Made by a program: the position numbers and the translations under genes. From Pythium myriotylum (taxonomy: Eukaryota; Oomycota; Peronosporomycetes; Pythiales; Pythiaceae), in the NCBI GenBank assembly GCA_023091665.1, contig JALJCQ010000003.1, positions 2,046,001-2,110,000 on the forward strand: a stretch of 64,000 nucleotides of DNA. Direction: 5' to 3'. Below are positions 30,146 to 40,777 of this stretch, one piece after another. Every line of letters starts with the position of its first letter. The stretch's first letter is position 1. Under the pieces are notes generated by a model. It ran no database searches. It was not told the origin of the DNA and worked only from the letters and a program-made list of their open reading frames with translations.

Positions 30146-32101
30146 ATGCCACAAAGCGGCATCCAAATGCACACCGCTCGCTCGCGTCGCACGACGTGGC
30201 ACCGTCAAGTCTACGTCGTGATCGCACTGTTGCTCGCTCTTCTTGGTGGACGCGTCGAGTCGTCGAGAGGAAATGGCAACAATAATGGCAATAATAATGG
30301 CAATGGCAACGGGAACAATGGGAATGGGAATGGGAATGGGAACAATGGCAACGGCGTCGGCAACACTCGCGGCTGTGATTCGGCCATCGAGAACCAAGTG
30401 AAAGGCACGGCGGCGTTCCAGTCGTGTTTCTCAGCCACGAATCTGGACCTCGACCAGCCACTCAAGAGCAAGGACGACATCGATCCGACGCGCACGGCGT
30501 TCTGCCGTAGCCAGGCTTGTCTCCAAGTCTACCGCCAGCTGCAGTCGATCGGAGGACTCTACTGCCTCACGGCCTATAGCACAGCACAATTTCCATTGTA
30601 TCAGGCTTCGGGGGGCGTTTCGTGCTTCGGAGCTGCAGCGTTTGAGCCGGCGACGAGTCCTCCGACAGAATCGACGAGTCCTCCGATTTCCGAGCAGCCC
30701 ACGGAAGCACCGGTCGACAATGAGGTTCCACCTCCAACGCCTTCTCTACCAGCAGAAGCATCAGCGTTAGACAGCGCTTCCCCACGACAACAATCCAGCC
30801 CAGCCCCAATTGAGGACAGCAAACCTTTAAACACGTTGGCAACACCTCAACCATCAAAAAGTGCCAATGCACTGGAGAGCAAAGCGAGTCCAAGTAACGT
30901 CAATGTCGCGAATGAGTCCGGGAACCAAAGCGAGTCATCGCCATTGCGCGGCCCGCTTCTCGTCTTGACAGGTCTGCTGGTCGTTGCGCTCGCCGGCGTC
31001 GCATGCTTTGTGTATTACCGACGGCTGTCCGAGCCAGAATCAGTCTTCCCCAATGCTTCGTCGTACGTGAGACCAGCAAAAAGCACTCGTCAACAACGCG
31101 CCGCCTCCAAGACACAGGATGGTTCAACGAGCTCTGAGTCGTCTGGAGCGACCACCCAGTCGCACAGCATTGACATATGGGCCTTAACGGACGACTCGCT
31201 CGTCTCTAGCAACGACGAGGTCATCAATTCGTCGAGGATCCCGTTTGAGAAGCTACTCTTCGGTGAGCAGCTCAGTCGTGGCGGCTTCGGAGTGGTCTTT
31301 TGTGGGTCGTACCGAGACCAAACCGTCGCGATCAAGACATTGTTGCCCGAACACCGCACGAGCGCCAAACATATCCAGAGCTTTCTGAACGAGATCCGTT
31401 TACTAGCCGCACTCGAGCACGAACGCATTGTGCGTTTCATCGGTGTGGCCTGGGACTCACTCAACGAGATCAGCGTCGTGATGGAGTTCATGGCGCGTGG
31501 TGATCTGCGGACGCTTCTGAACGAGTACGAAACGTGTGGCCAGCAAAGCCAAGGATTCGATGCGCACAAAGTCAAGATCGCGTTGCAGATCGCCCACGCG
31601 CTCGCTTATCTTCACTCACTCGAGCCTGTTGTTCTCCACCGCGACCTCAAGTCGCGCAACGTCCTCTTAGATGGAAACCTCAACGCCAAGCTGACCGATT
31701 TCGGTGTCTCTCGCGAGCGGAGCGAGTGCACCATGACTGCGGGCGTGGGCTCGAGCCTCTGGATGGCGCCCGAGGTCATGCTCGGCGAACGGTACGACGA
31801 GAAGGCCGATATCTTCTCGTTCGGCGTCGTGCTGTCCGAGATCGATCTCCACAGCTCGCCCTACTCGCACGCTCGCGAATCGCAATCGAACGGCCGTCGC
31901 CTGCCGGACACGGCGATCCTGCAGATGGTGTCAATGGGGATGTTGGCCGCGGCGTTCTCGGACGAGCATCACTGCGCCGTCGCTCAGCTCGGCCGCGAGT
32001 GCGTGGCCGTCGACCCCACCGAACGACCGACCGTGGGCGACGTCCTCCACCGCCTCCACGTGATCCACCACGCCGCGAACGAGCCAGCAGCCTTCGTCTG
32101 A
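30146..32101 (+). CDS. RLK3: elicitin-like ectodomain receptor kinase (TKL)
   Basis: 651 aa, no intron, ATG at 30146 with a second Met at codon 8. The hydrophobic signal core (VYVVIALLLALLGG) is followed by an Asn/Gly low-complexity stretch of about 30 residues, then six cysteines at 77, 94, 120, 125, 140 and 160 (spacing 16-25-4-14-19). A Pro/Ser/Glu stalk leads to the membrane segment at about 268-292 and a kinase at about 370-640 with GGFGVVFCGSY, VAIK, HRDLKSRN, DFGVSRE and WMAPEVM. The glycine loop differs from the YGEVYRGT of its neighbours, while the rest of the kinase is near-standard. It is followed by RLK4 on the same strand. Confidence 0.93.
   Translation: MPQSGIQMHTARSRRTTWHRQVYVVIALLLALLGGRVESSRGNGNNNGNNNGNGNGNNGNGNGNGNNGNGVGNTRGCDSAIENQVKGTAAFQSCFSATNLDLDQPLKSKDDIDPTRTAFCRSQACLQVYRQLQSIGGLYCLTAYSTAQFPLYQASGGVSCFGAAAFEPATSPPTESTSPPISEQPTEAPVDNEVPPPTPSLPAEASALDSASPRQQSSPAPIEDSKPLNTLATPQPSKSANALESKASPSNVNVANESGNQSESSPLRGPLLVLTGLLVVALAGVACFVYYRRLSEPESVFPNASSYVRPAKSTRQQRAASKTQDGSTSSESSGATTQSHSIDIWALTDDSLVSSNDEVINSSRIPFEKLLFGEQLSRGGFGVVFCGSYRDQTVAIKTLLPEHRTSAKHIQSFLNEIRLLAALEHERIVRFIGVAWDSLNEISVVMEFMARGDLRTLLNEYETCGQQSQGFDAHKVKIALQIAHALAYLHSLEPVVLHRDLKSRNVLLDGNLNAKLTDFGVSRERSECTMTAGVGSSLWMAPEVMLGERYDEKADIFSFGVVLSEIDLHSSPYSHARESQSNGRRLPDTAILQMVSMGMLAAAFSDEHHCAVAQLGRECVAVDPTERPTVGDVLHRLHVIHHAANEPAAFV
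30271..30363 (+). repeat. coding AAT/GGC/AAC repeat (Asn-Gly tract) in RLK3
   Basis: Imperfect GGCAAT/GGGAAT repeats encode about 30 residues of Asn and Gly directly after the signal peptide. Such tracts are prone to length change. Confidence 0.85.
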
Positions 32102-32632
32102 CGATGGCTACAGTCTCAGATAAATCCAGTGAGAGATCAGTGATCTGTGGCAAAGTGTATTATCAAAAGACGGTGAAATCAGCATACGGAGTGACGTCAT
32201 AGCCGAGCTCCGTATCACCTAGTTTTGGTAATGAGCTCCTCACTGCTGAGCTCCTGTGCCACCTGCCGGAGTCTCCAGCTCCATGCTGCCACCGACGCGT
32301 GCCATGGAGCGCCACCCACGCCGCACCCACGCGTGCCTGCTGGAGGCAGCGCTGGTACCCACGGCGCTGCGATCGGAACGATCTCGCCTGGTCGGATCAA
32401 GTCGGCACGAGGACAAGGGGCAGAACTTTCTATGGTCTGGTGCTAAACTTTGTGTCATGATAACAGTCCACGGGTGGCCCCTGCGCCCATCCCCCCTCTC
32501 CTCCCCCACTTCGATTCAGCACAGAGACCAGAGAGCAAACAGATCACGTGGTTCCGTTGGTGTCTCCAAGGCCCGTGAGCCACTTTGTCAGAAACCCACT
32601 CGCGTCGTCGTGCGCCAGTACTTGTCATCGCC
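32102..32632. other. intergenic region RLK3 to RLK4
   Basis: 531 bp. No gene seen. Near its right end (about 32580-32592) CCACTTTGTCAG resembles an oomycete initiator, about 45 bp before the RLK4 start. Confidence 0.45.
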
Positions 32633-34279
32633 ATGCGGAGAACGCCGTGCATCGTCGCCGGACTTGCCGCGCTCGGCGGCTGCTCGGCTGACGCGCTCGA
32701 GTGCTCGGCGATCGCCAGTGCAAACGCAGTCGCCTCGTGCCAAGTGCGAACAGGATTCGCGTTCTCCAAGGAACAAAGCGTGGACGTCGGGGCATTCTGC
32801 CGTGACGAGAACTGCCGCGCGCTCTGGCGTGAGCTCGAACAGCTGGACGCACTCGCATGCTTTCGAGGGTTCAAGTCGGAAGGCTATTCGCTTGAGAACG
32901 CCGCGAGCGCGCGGCGGTGTTTCTCCCACCGCCGATCTTCGACAGAGGAGGATGTAGTGATTGAACGCCAGCTTCAAGCCGCGCCGGGGAATGGAACCGA
33001 GAGCAGCGGTCAGACCAAGCCAAACCTCGAGTCGGCGACGATCAACGGCGCTGGGCCTTCTTCAGCACCGCCGCCACCACCGTCAGAACCAACCACTAAA
33101 AACAACACAGAGGTTCAAGCGACGAGTATGAAGAATGTGTGGATCGCGCTCGGAGGCTGCGGCGCCGGCGTCGTGCTGCTGGTGATTCTATCGATCACGA
33201 TCCGACGAAGGAAAGCCAAGGAAATGGAGGCCAAAGTGCTCGACTGCCTCGATCACAGCGTGGACTACATCCCAACGATCCATTCCTCGCGCTCCCGGCC
33301 GTCTAGAAATGATTCAGTATCTAGTGACACAAACTTTGGACAGAGCCGCACGCATGCTCGTTCTCGGTCGAAGCGGTCCCCTCGACTGGCCTGCCTTGAC
33401 GATGATTTAATCCTGGCAGTGCGGATCCCGTACGGCAAGCTCACGATCAGCACACTCGTGAGTCGCGGTGGCTTCGGAGAAGTGTATCGAGGGATGTACC
33501 GCAGCAAAGTCGTCGCGATCAAGCGCCTGCTGCCGGAGAAACGCCACGAAGCTTCACAGATCGAGAACTTTCTCCTGGAGGCGAAACTCATGGTCTCTCT
33601 CGAACATGAGCACATTGTTCGTTTCGTTGGCGTCGCATGGGAATCGATCGATGATCTGTGCGTCATCACGGAGTATATGGATCTCGGAGACCTGCGCACA
33701 CTTCTGTGGAAGTACGACGTGGACGAGGAGGCGCATCCGAAAGGATTTAATGCTGATAAGCTCAAGATCGCCCTCCATGTGGCCAAAGCACTGACCTACA
33801 TGCACTCCCTTCAACCTGTCGTGCTGCATCGGGATGTCAAGTCGCGGAATATTCTCTTGGACTCGAGACTGGACGCCAAGGTGACGGATTTCGGTGTCTC
33901 CCGCGAGCGCGCCGACAGCACGATGACTACAGGCGTCGGCTCGACGCTGTGGATGGCACCCGAAGTGATGACTGGTGGTCGATACAACGAGAAGGCTGAC
34001 GTGTTCTCGTTCGGCGTGGTTCTGTCGGAACTGGACACGCACTCCATCCCCTACGCTCATGCCGTGGAGCCTCGGAGCGGCCGCCGCCTCCCAGATACAG
34101 TCATCGTGCAGATGATGACGTTGAGCCGCATCTCGGTCGAGTTCACTAACGAGAACGAGTCCCCGATGGCTCAGCTCGGCCGTCGCTGTGTTCAGCTTGA
34201 TCCAGCCAAGCGTCCGACAGCCAAGGAGGCCCAGGAAATGATCCACGAGCTGTGGAAGAACGTCGTGGTAGCTCTTTAA
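32633..34279 (+). CDS. RLK4: elicitin-like ectodomain receptor kinase (TKL)
   Basis: 548 aa, no intron, the shortest intact member of the cluster. The ATG at 32633 opens the signal peptide; the open frame begins earlier only with TTG. Cysteines at 24, 36, 56, 61, 76 and 96 have spacing 11-19-4-14-19, so the first loop is shorter than usual. A short Pro/Ser/Asn stalk leads to the membrane segment at about 170-193. The kinase (about 268-540) has GGFGEVYRGMY, VAIK, HRDVKSRN (Val for Leu), DFGVSRE and WMAPEVM. Its stop codon is 79 bp from that of the RLK5 pseudogene on the other strand. Confidence 0.92.
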   Translation: MRRTPCIVAGLAALGGCSADALECSAIASANAVASCQVRTGFAFSKEQSVDVGAFCRDENCRALWRELEQLDALACFRGFKSEGYSLENAASARRCFSHRRSSTEEDVVIERQLQAAPGNGTESSGQTKPNLESATINGAGPSSAPPPPPSEPTTKNNTEVQATSMKNVWIALGGCGAGVVLLVILSITIRRRKAKEMEAKVLDCLDHSVDYIPTIHSSRSRPSRNDSVSSDTNFGQSRTHARSRSKRSPRLACLDDDLILAVRIPYGKLTISTLVSRGGFGEVYRGMYRSKVVAIKRLLPEKRHEASQIENFLLEAKLMVSLEHEHIVRFVGVAWESIDDLCVITEYMDLGDLRTLLWKYDVDEEAHPKGFNADKLKIALHVAKALTYMHSLQPVVLHRDVKSRNILLDSRLDAKVTDFGVSRERADSTMTTGVGSTLWMAPEVMTGGRYNEKADVFSFGVVLSELDTHSIPYAHAVEPRSGRRLPDTVIVQMMTLSRISVEFTNENESPMAQLGRRCVQLDPAKRPTAKEAQEMIHELWKNVVVAL

Positions 34280-34358
34280 GCGTGTGTCACGTGGTGTACA
34301 ATTATGTCTCAATATGTGCGTGATATAAGCCCCAACCGTGTGGATACTTTTGTGGTTG

Positions 34359-36047
34359 CTACATCAGCATTTCGCGATGTACTTTATGGAGAGTGTGCTC
34401 TATCTCCGCTGCCGTCGGGCGCTGAGCTGGATCTAGGTCTACACATTTACACCCAAGTTGAGCGATCACTGACGAGAACTCATCTGTAAATTTGACGGCA
34501 ATCCTCCTTGTCGCAACCATTTGAGCGATGACGGTATCAGGAAGTCGTCCTCCACGAACTGGATCCTCAACGTGTGAGTACGGCAACCTGTGGGTGTCCA
34601 GCTCGGAGAGCACAACGCCGAATGAGAATATATCGGATTTCTCATCGTACTGACCACCGGCCAGAACTTCAGGTGCCATCCAAAGACTTGAGCCGACGCC
34701 GCCAGTCATCGTGTTGTTGGACTGTTCTCGTGCGACTCCGAAATCGGTGAGCTTGGCGTTCAGCATCACGTCTAATAAAATATTTTGAGACTTGAGGTCT
34801 CGATGAAGCACGACTGGCTGAAGAGAGTGGAGGTACGTCAATGCTTTGGCGACGTGGAGAGCAATTTTGGTCTTGTCCGGATTAAATCCTCGTGGTGGAG
34901 CGTCTTCGCTCGATTCGTAAAGTGCGAGAAATGCTCGTAGATCACCCAGTGGCATGTGTTCAGTCACAGCGCACAGCTCGTTGACTGACTTCCAGGCCAC
35001 ACCGATGAACTGGACTATATGCTCGTGGTCAAGTGACGCAAGCAGCTTGATCTCCTCGAGGAAATTCTCGATCTGCTGTCTGTCGTTGCGCCGCTCCGGG
35101 AGCAGTCTCTTGATTGCGACAGCTAAATGCCTCTACGTGCCTCGGTAGACCTCGCCGTAGCCGCCTCTGCTGAGGAGACTTTCAGTCTTGATCTTCTCGT
35201 ACGGAACGCGCGCTGCGTTGATGACATCGTCGTCCCAGAAGACCGCAAGAGATGACGACGACGAGACCGCTTCAGTGGCTGTCTGCTTCTCTTTCAAGAT
35301 CTTGAACGAGTCGCGTGGCGCGCGGCTCGATGGAGAGAACTCTAGCGTAGGGACATAAACACCACCGTCTTCAGGACTCTCGATCGGTTTGGCACCGCTC
35401 GCTCGTCTTCTCCGGATGCAAACGAGCGCAGCGAAAACGAGAGACAGGAAGACCATTCCACCAGCAGAACCCCCGGCGATGACAGCCACGGACGATTTGT
35501 TGTCAGCCTCGCCCGTCGACGCTCCCGAGCTTGGGCTTCCCCGTACTACGGTCACTGGCGTGTGTCTCGGGATCACAGGTATCGGACTTTGCCCTGAGAT
35601 CCTCGATCCCGAGCCCGACGAGGACGCGTCGCCATCGTCATCATCGTTGCTCGAGTCTCCGGAGTCGTCAAACTCCTGTGTCGCTGTGATCACGGCGTCG
35701 ATGCCGTTGGCCTTGAAGCACTTTTTGCTGCTCTTGATTTTCTTGAGCTTGTATCCGCCCGTCACATTGTACCGCTGGAAGCACACGAGCGCGTCGACAC
35801 TGACGTCGAGCACTTGCTTCCATAGAATAAAGCAGTTGGCGTTCCCGCAAAAAGCCTTGGCGTCGAGCGGCGTCTTGCCCTTGGCGTCAAAGTCGATGCC
35901 GGTCGCGTTCTTGCAGGCCACGTAGTGTGCTGACTGGACTACATCCGCGTCATCTTTCACGGGACACACGGCGGCCGTGGCCTGCCACGTGCGACTCGTA
36001 AGTGAGACCGTCGCGAGGACAACGGCCAGGGCGCGACGACGACCCAT
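34359..36047 (-). pseudogene. RLK5: receptor kinase with an in-frame stop in the glycine-loop region
   Basis: The ATG at 36047 opens a signal peptide. Cysteines at 28, 45, 67, 72, 89 and 110, a Ser/Asp stalk and a membrane segment (about 186-213) follow. The frame then reads SRGGYGEVYRGT and stops at TAG (35133-35135) as codon 305. Reading on in the same frame gives RHLAVAIK, then LLPERR, HRDLKSQN, DFGVAREQ and WMAPEVL, to a stop at 34359. Paralogues have Tyr at the stop position (GTYR), so a single TAC/TAT-to-TAG change explains the break and nothing is shifted. The whole reading would be 562 codons. As it stands, the gene would make a 304-residue membrane-anchored ectodomain with no kinase. 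A pseudogene, a decoy receptor, readthrough or a base-call error are all possible. Its ectodomain is closest to RLK6. Confidence 0.88.
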
Positions 36048-36758
36048 CTCTCGAGACGCAAAATAGCAAAGTGCGTCTCGCTGCTCCGACAAACAGCGCG
36101 AGAGGGTTGTTTACTGCTCGGCACGACGCGGCACTGGCGCCGAGGGGAGCAGGATACACTGTCAGGCTCCGCGACTGGACTGTTGCGTGAGATCTCGACA
36201 GCACGTGAACAAAGATCCGCCCAGATGCGGCTCTGTCGGTATTCACGTAGAGTCACCCGAGCCGTGAGCAATGCTCACTTCCTGGAGAAAGGGCGGCGCA
36301 AGTCTCCGACTCATCGTGACAGTTGCTGTCGGGAAGGTGCACCATCCCTTGGCGGAGAGACAACGTCGGTCTCCTCTTTCCACGAGGAGAGCGTCTCGTG
36401 GCTTGGCCAAGAAAGAGCAGGGAGGACGTGGGAGGACTGTTTGCGATACTGTACGCCCACCATGTAAGAGACCTCGCTAAGGCGCCCGAGCTCGACCATC
36501 TGCTGAGCTGGATCCATCCGCCCACTTGTGCTTGGTCTCGGACAAGTTTTCTGATCGTGGGTGCACACGCCGAGTGATTCCTTCCTCTCGTGACGTTGCT
36601 TAGTCTGTGGACACGACACGTCGACTCGCCTGGCTAACAGCCACGCTGGAGAGATCGGCCACTGGTGGCAGATCTCCTGGTGGCGATCTGCCACAGAGGA
36701 AGACGGAGAAGAGAGGAAATGGGAGATAAAAACTAGTACTATTGCGTTTGGAGTCGAT
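36048..36758. other. intergenic region RLK5 to RLK6
   Basis: 711 bp between two same-strand receptor genes. A minus-strand stretch at about 36475-36505 reads QMVELGRL, like the QMVSLGRL of an RLK kinase C-lobe, but the flanks do not extend the match, so a relic is only a weak possibility. Confidence 0.4.
36058..36074 (-). promoter_or_regulatory. initiator-like element upstream of RLK5
   Basis: On the minus strand GCACTTTGCTATTTTGC matches most positions of the oomycete initiator plus flanking element (TCAYTYYNCAWTTTNYY). It ends 11 bases before the start codon, close but consistent with the short 5' UTRs of these organisms. Confidence 0.35.
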
Positions 36759-38498
36759 TTATAGCGAGACGCCACCTCGTGAGATCTGGTGGAGAGCGTG
36801 CTGGAGTTCAGCTGCGGTCGGACGAGCCGCTGGGTTCAGTTCCACGCACCGACGTCCCAACTGAGCGAGTGGAGACCTCGATTCGTCTGAAAACTCGACG
36901 CTGATGCGGTTGCTGGCCACCATTTGAACGATTACGGTGTCGGGCAGCTTCCGACCGCGACCAGGCTCAATGGCGTGCGAGTACGGTAGTCGGTGGGTGT
37001 CGAGCTCGGACAGCACGACGCCGAACGAGAACACGTCGGCCTTCTCGTCGTAGTACCCGCCAGTCATCACCTCAGGTGCCATCCAGAGGCTCGAGCCCAC
37101 GCCAATCGTCATCGTGTAGCTGGCTTGTTCTCGCGAGACGCCAAAGTCTGTCACCTTGGCGTTCAGGTTCTCGTCCAATAAGACGTTTCGAGACTTGAGA
37201 TCGCGGTGGAGCATCACCGGATAGAGCGAGTGGAGGTAGGTCAATGCATTGGAGATGTGGAGAGCGATCTTGATCTTGTCGGGGTTGAATCCTGTTGGAG
37301 GTGCATCCGTACTGGTCTCGTATAGAGCAAGTAGAGCCCGCAGATCGCCTCGAGGCATGAACTCGGTGACTGCACAGAGTTCGTTGAGCGAATCCCACGC
37401 CACGCCAATGAAGCGCACGATGTTTTCGTGGTGGAGTGCGGCCATGAGCTTGACCTCTTCCAGAAAGTTTTCGATCTGCCGCATGTCGTTCCGTCTCTCG
37501 GGCAATAAACACTTGACGGCGACGACGCGTCTGCGGTACGTGCCTTGGAACACTTCGCCGTAGCCACCACGGCTGATGAGCGGGCCGATCGTGATCTTCT
37601 CGTATGGGATGCGGACGGCTTGGATCACGTCGTCTTCCCAGGCTGCGTTGCGCGTCGGTGGCAGTGTGTACTCGCCCATGCTGATGCGGTCGCTCAACAC
37701 GGCGACGGACCCACTGTCCGATAGTCTTGACTTGGATGAGTGACTCGTGGGCACGTACACCGCGCCATCTTCGAGCGTCGCGATCTCTTTCGAGCCGTTC
37801 GACGTCCGGGATCGGCGTCGACGAATGTACAGCACCAGCAGCGCGACGCTCACCAACACGACTGCCGTAACACATGATCCAATAATGACAGGCACGGTCG
37901 ACGACGACGACGCGGATTGTCGAGCCGTAGCAGATCCGCCAGGTGGCGCTGAATTCTTTGGTGGCGGGGGCATCGACGTCGGTGGCACTGCCGCGGCGTT
38001 CGCTCCTGACGGTGGAGGATTAGAAACTGTTGAATTTCGTGGAGTTGCTGTCGGTAAGGTGGTGACTTTACTCGTCGCTGGCGGTGCGTCCGTCGTTTCT
38101 TCGGAGGTGTCCGTCTCATTGGAATCCGACGCCGAGTCCGACGCAGAATCGGACGGCGCCACGATGATCGCGAGGATCCCGTTGGCCTTGAAGCACCGTT
38201 TGCTGCTGTTGGGCTTCTTGAGCTTGTACCCTCCCGTGACGTTGTATCGCTGGAAGCAGACGAGCGCGTCGAGCTCTTGTACTTGTTTCCAGAGAATGTA
38301 GCAGTTGGGGTTGCTGCAGAAGGCCTTGCCGTCCAGTGGCGTCTTGCCTTTCTCGTCAAAGTCGATGCCCGTGGCTTGCTGGCAGGCCTTGTACGCGGCC
38401 GAACGCACGACATCGGCGTTGTCGCGCACGGGACACTCGGCAGCCCACGCGAGGCTCACAAGTGAGACCGTCAGCGCGAGCCACGCGCGAAGCCACAT
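36759..38498 (-). CDS. RLK6: elicitin-like ectodomain receptor kinase (TKL)
   Basis: 579 aa, no intron, ATG at 38498 opening the signal MWLRAWLALTVSLVSLAWA. Cysteines at 22, 39, 61, 66, 81 and 102 (spacing 16-21-4-14-20). A Thr/Ser/Pro stalk runs to the membrane segment (about 203-226). The kinase (about 303-575) has GGYGEVFQGTY, VAVK, HRDLKSRN, DFGVSRE and WMAPEVM. The ectodomain shares long identical stretches with RLK5 (TGIDFD.KGKTPLD, CFQRYNVTGGYKLKK), so these two come from a recent local duplication. A GCAATTTCACC stretch about 10-20 bp before the start resembles the flanking part of an oomycete initiator. Confidence 0.94.
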   Translation of the reverse strand: MWLRAWLALTVSLVSLAWAAECPVRDNADVVRSAAYKACQQATGIDFDEKGKTPLDGKAFCSNPNCYILWKQVQELDALVCFQRYNVTGGYKLKKPNSSKRCFKANGILAIIVAPSDSASDSASDSNETDTSEETTDAPPATSKVTTLPTATPRNSTVSNPPPSGANAAAVPPTSMPPPPKNSAPPGGSATARQSASSSSTVPVIIGSCVTAVVLVSVALLVLYIRRRRSRTSNGSKEIATLEDGAVYVPTSHSSKSRLSDSGSVAVLSDRISMGEYTLPPTRNAAWEDDVIQAVRIPYEKITIGPLISRGGYGEVFQGTYRRRVVAVKCLLPERRNDMRQIENFLEEVKLMAALHHENIVRFIGVAWDSLNELCAVTEFMPRGDLRALLALYETSTDAPPTGFNPDKIKIALHISNALTYLHSLYPVMLHRDLKSRNVLLDENLNAKVTDFGVSREQASYTMTIGVGSSLWMAPEVMTGGYYDEKADVFSFGVVLSELDTHRLPYSHAIEPGRGRKLPDTVIVQMVASNRISVEFSDESRSPLAQLGRRCVELNPAARPTAAELQHALHQISRGGVSL

Positions 38499-40777
38499 TG
38501 TGGACTGGTGAAATTGCGGCACAACCGATTCTGCACCTAGGAGGAGCTCTCGCTGCTCTGGTGAGGGCTACCGAGGGCCCAAGCGTTGACGGAATCGCAT
38601 CGGGCACCTGGAAATTCGGATTCCCGGTTCCCCGACGGTTCTGCTGACCACAGGGCAACTGGCGGCGTTTACGGCCCTTCCACAGTGTGGGTACTTTGGC
38701 GTGGAGGTGAAGAGGAGGCGTATTCACGAGGAGTCAATGCAGTCGGGAGGATCCAGTCAGCGGTCACTGCGACGTCTGACCCGAAGAACTGACGTAAATC
38801 GAATTATACAGTTTTCTTTAGTTATCATTATAATATCGTTTTGCTTAATATGATTTTATTATCTCATGCGTTAGTTACTGGATGAGAGGTTGGATGGTGG
38901 TATGAATCACATTTTGGAGTCAGAACGATCGCGAAGACGATCACCGATTTGGGGGCTACATTTGCACACGACGCAAAAGGCGTTCATCAAGGACCGTGCA
39001 ATGCTTGGCACTTTCCATTCTGTGGCGGATATCGCGTTGTCCGATCTTTGAACTCACTTTGCCCCTAGGAATGAGTCTGGATGGTCTGCGTCAAAAGCTC
39101 CTCCACACTTCTGTCTTCTTGCTGATCAAAATTCATCGTCTCCCCCACAATTCTCTCACGAAGCTAGCGGCTGATGCGTAATCTCTGTCGTTGGCGGGTC
39201 GCATCAGACCCGACGCAGCTATCAAGTCCGATCACCCTCGACGGCAAAAGACCCAAGTCGTTCGCAGTGACCTATTGACAGGACTCCGCACGACCTCCAC
39301 GAATTTACTATGTTCCGTCGTCTGAGATCGTCTTCCTAACTAAAGACTCCCCCTCCTAGTCAGAATACCGCATATGCGACGCTTTCATGTTCACAATTGG
39401 GCACCACGACACAGCGCCGAACATAGAGCGGTGATAAGGGCCGCGGGAGCAGTTACCGTTCGGCATCACGATGATACCTCACACGCGGACGTCATCTCTC
39501 AGCTGCAATGCCATACGCAACCGCAACGATGGCCAACAACCAAGCGGAGTGCAAAAGCCAGGGGCTTCAAAGCTGCCTCCCTGAACCACTGGAGGTTCCC
39601 CGCCGTCGTTTGCCTCCTCATCATCATACGGATGGAGGGATACTACATTCCAGTCAACAAGACCTTGCAGCACAAACATTCAGAAGGCGGGCGCGTCCCA
39701 GACACTTTGAGTGCTCACAACTGCAGACGCTATCAGCGTGCGGCGAATCGTATGTCTGACGCAGCTGTCAGCGTTGCGATCGACGAGACCCGAAGCAGTG
39801 AGGTCTTACATCCAACGAGTCGACATGAACACGCACGAATCTAATCTTTGCTTCAAGACAATCTCACTCGTTGGGAAATGGGCCCATGATAGTCATCGCG
39901 ATAGACCGGTTATGGTTTCCTAGACGAGAAAACCAATTTGCATTGAATGAGGCGGCTGACGCTGACAACAGCCTTTTGCCTCAAGCGGGATCTCCTCGTC
40001 GTCTTCGTCCCCTGCTCCAGAGATACGTGCGTACTTGAACAAATATACAGATCGGATTCCAGTCTTACCATATCAAATGGCTCTGCGTTCCCACAACAGA
40101 TAGCTCTGAGCAAGGCAGGCATTTCGTAGGATCCCTGCGCCCACGAACAGCACACGCTTGCATGGCTACATTTGGATCCTCAATTCGACGACTGACTCGA
40201 TTCTACACCAGCTGAACTTTTTCTTGGGTCCAGATCTTGTCTGGACTCATCCAGTTGTCACGTTTTTGGATGATTTCTCAAATTAAGGCTGCTTCGTATC
40301 AGCCCTTTTGCAATTCCAGGTAGTAACGGCTTCCTTGGCCCCCGAACGACACGAACAAGTCACGAAGGAATGCGCACGCTTGGTCCCTCGTCGCGAGCGC
40401 TTTCCATCGACTCTGTGTCGCTGGTGTTTGCGAGCGCGATCTTTCGCACGTTCCCCGTGTTCCTTTGCCAACAATCTCCAGCTGTTGCACCCTTTCAGCC
40501 CACCAGTTCTCACTCTCAAACATGTTGAAACGAACGCATGGGACTCCATTCTAGCTCCAGACTGTATAAGACTGTGGCCTGTAGAAATCGATTTTCGTTC
40601 AGAGGCGAGAACGCTCGCTGAACAGACGAACAAACCGATCTATCCGGCGAGTTTGTTCGTGCAACTGACAGAATTCCACGTGTTTCGACCACGTGACCGT
40701 ACATGGAGACCGCCGGACTCGAAATTCGTTCGCTCTCAAGCGAACGCAATCCACTTTAAACTCTGACAGCTCGGAGT
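38499..40777. other. divergent intergenic region RLK6 / RLK7
   Basis: About 2.3 kb, more AT-rich in its middle (38.8-38.9 kb) than the genes. Modest open frames (39374-39844 plus; 39910-40155 minus) have no recognisable domain and overlap frames on the other strand, so none is called. It holds both receptor promoters. Confidence 0.5.

Noticed and set aside
36475..36505. Relic of an RLK kinase C-lobe
   Set aside because: Only about eight residues match (QMVELGRL) and flanking residues do not; probably chance.
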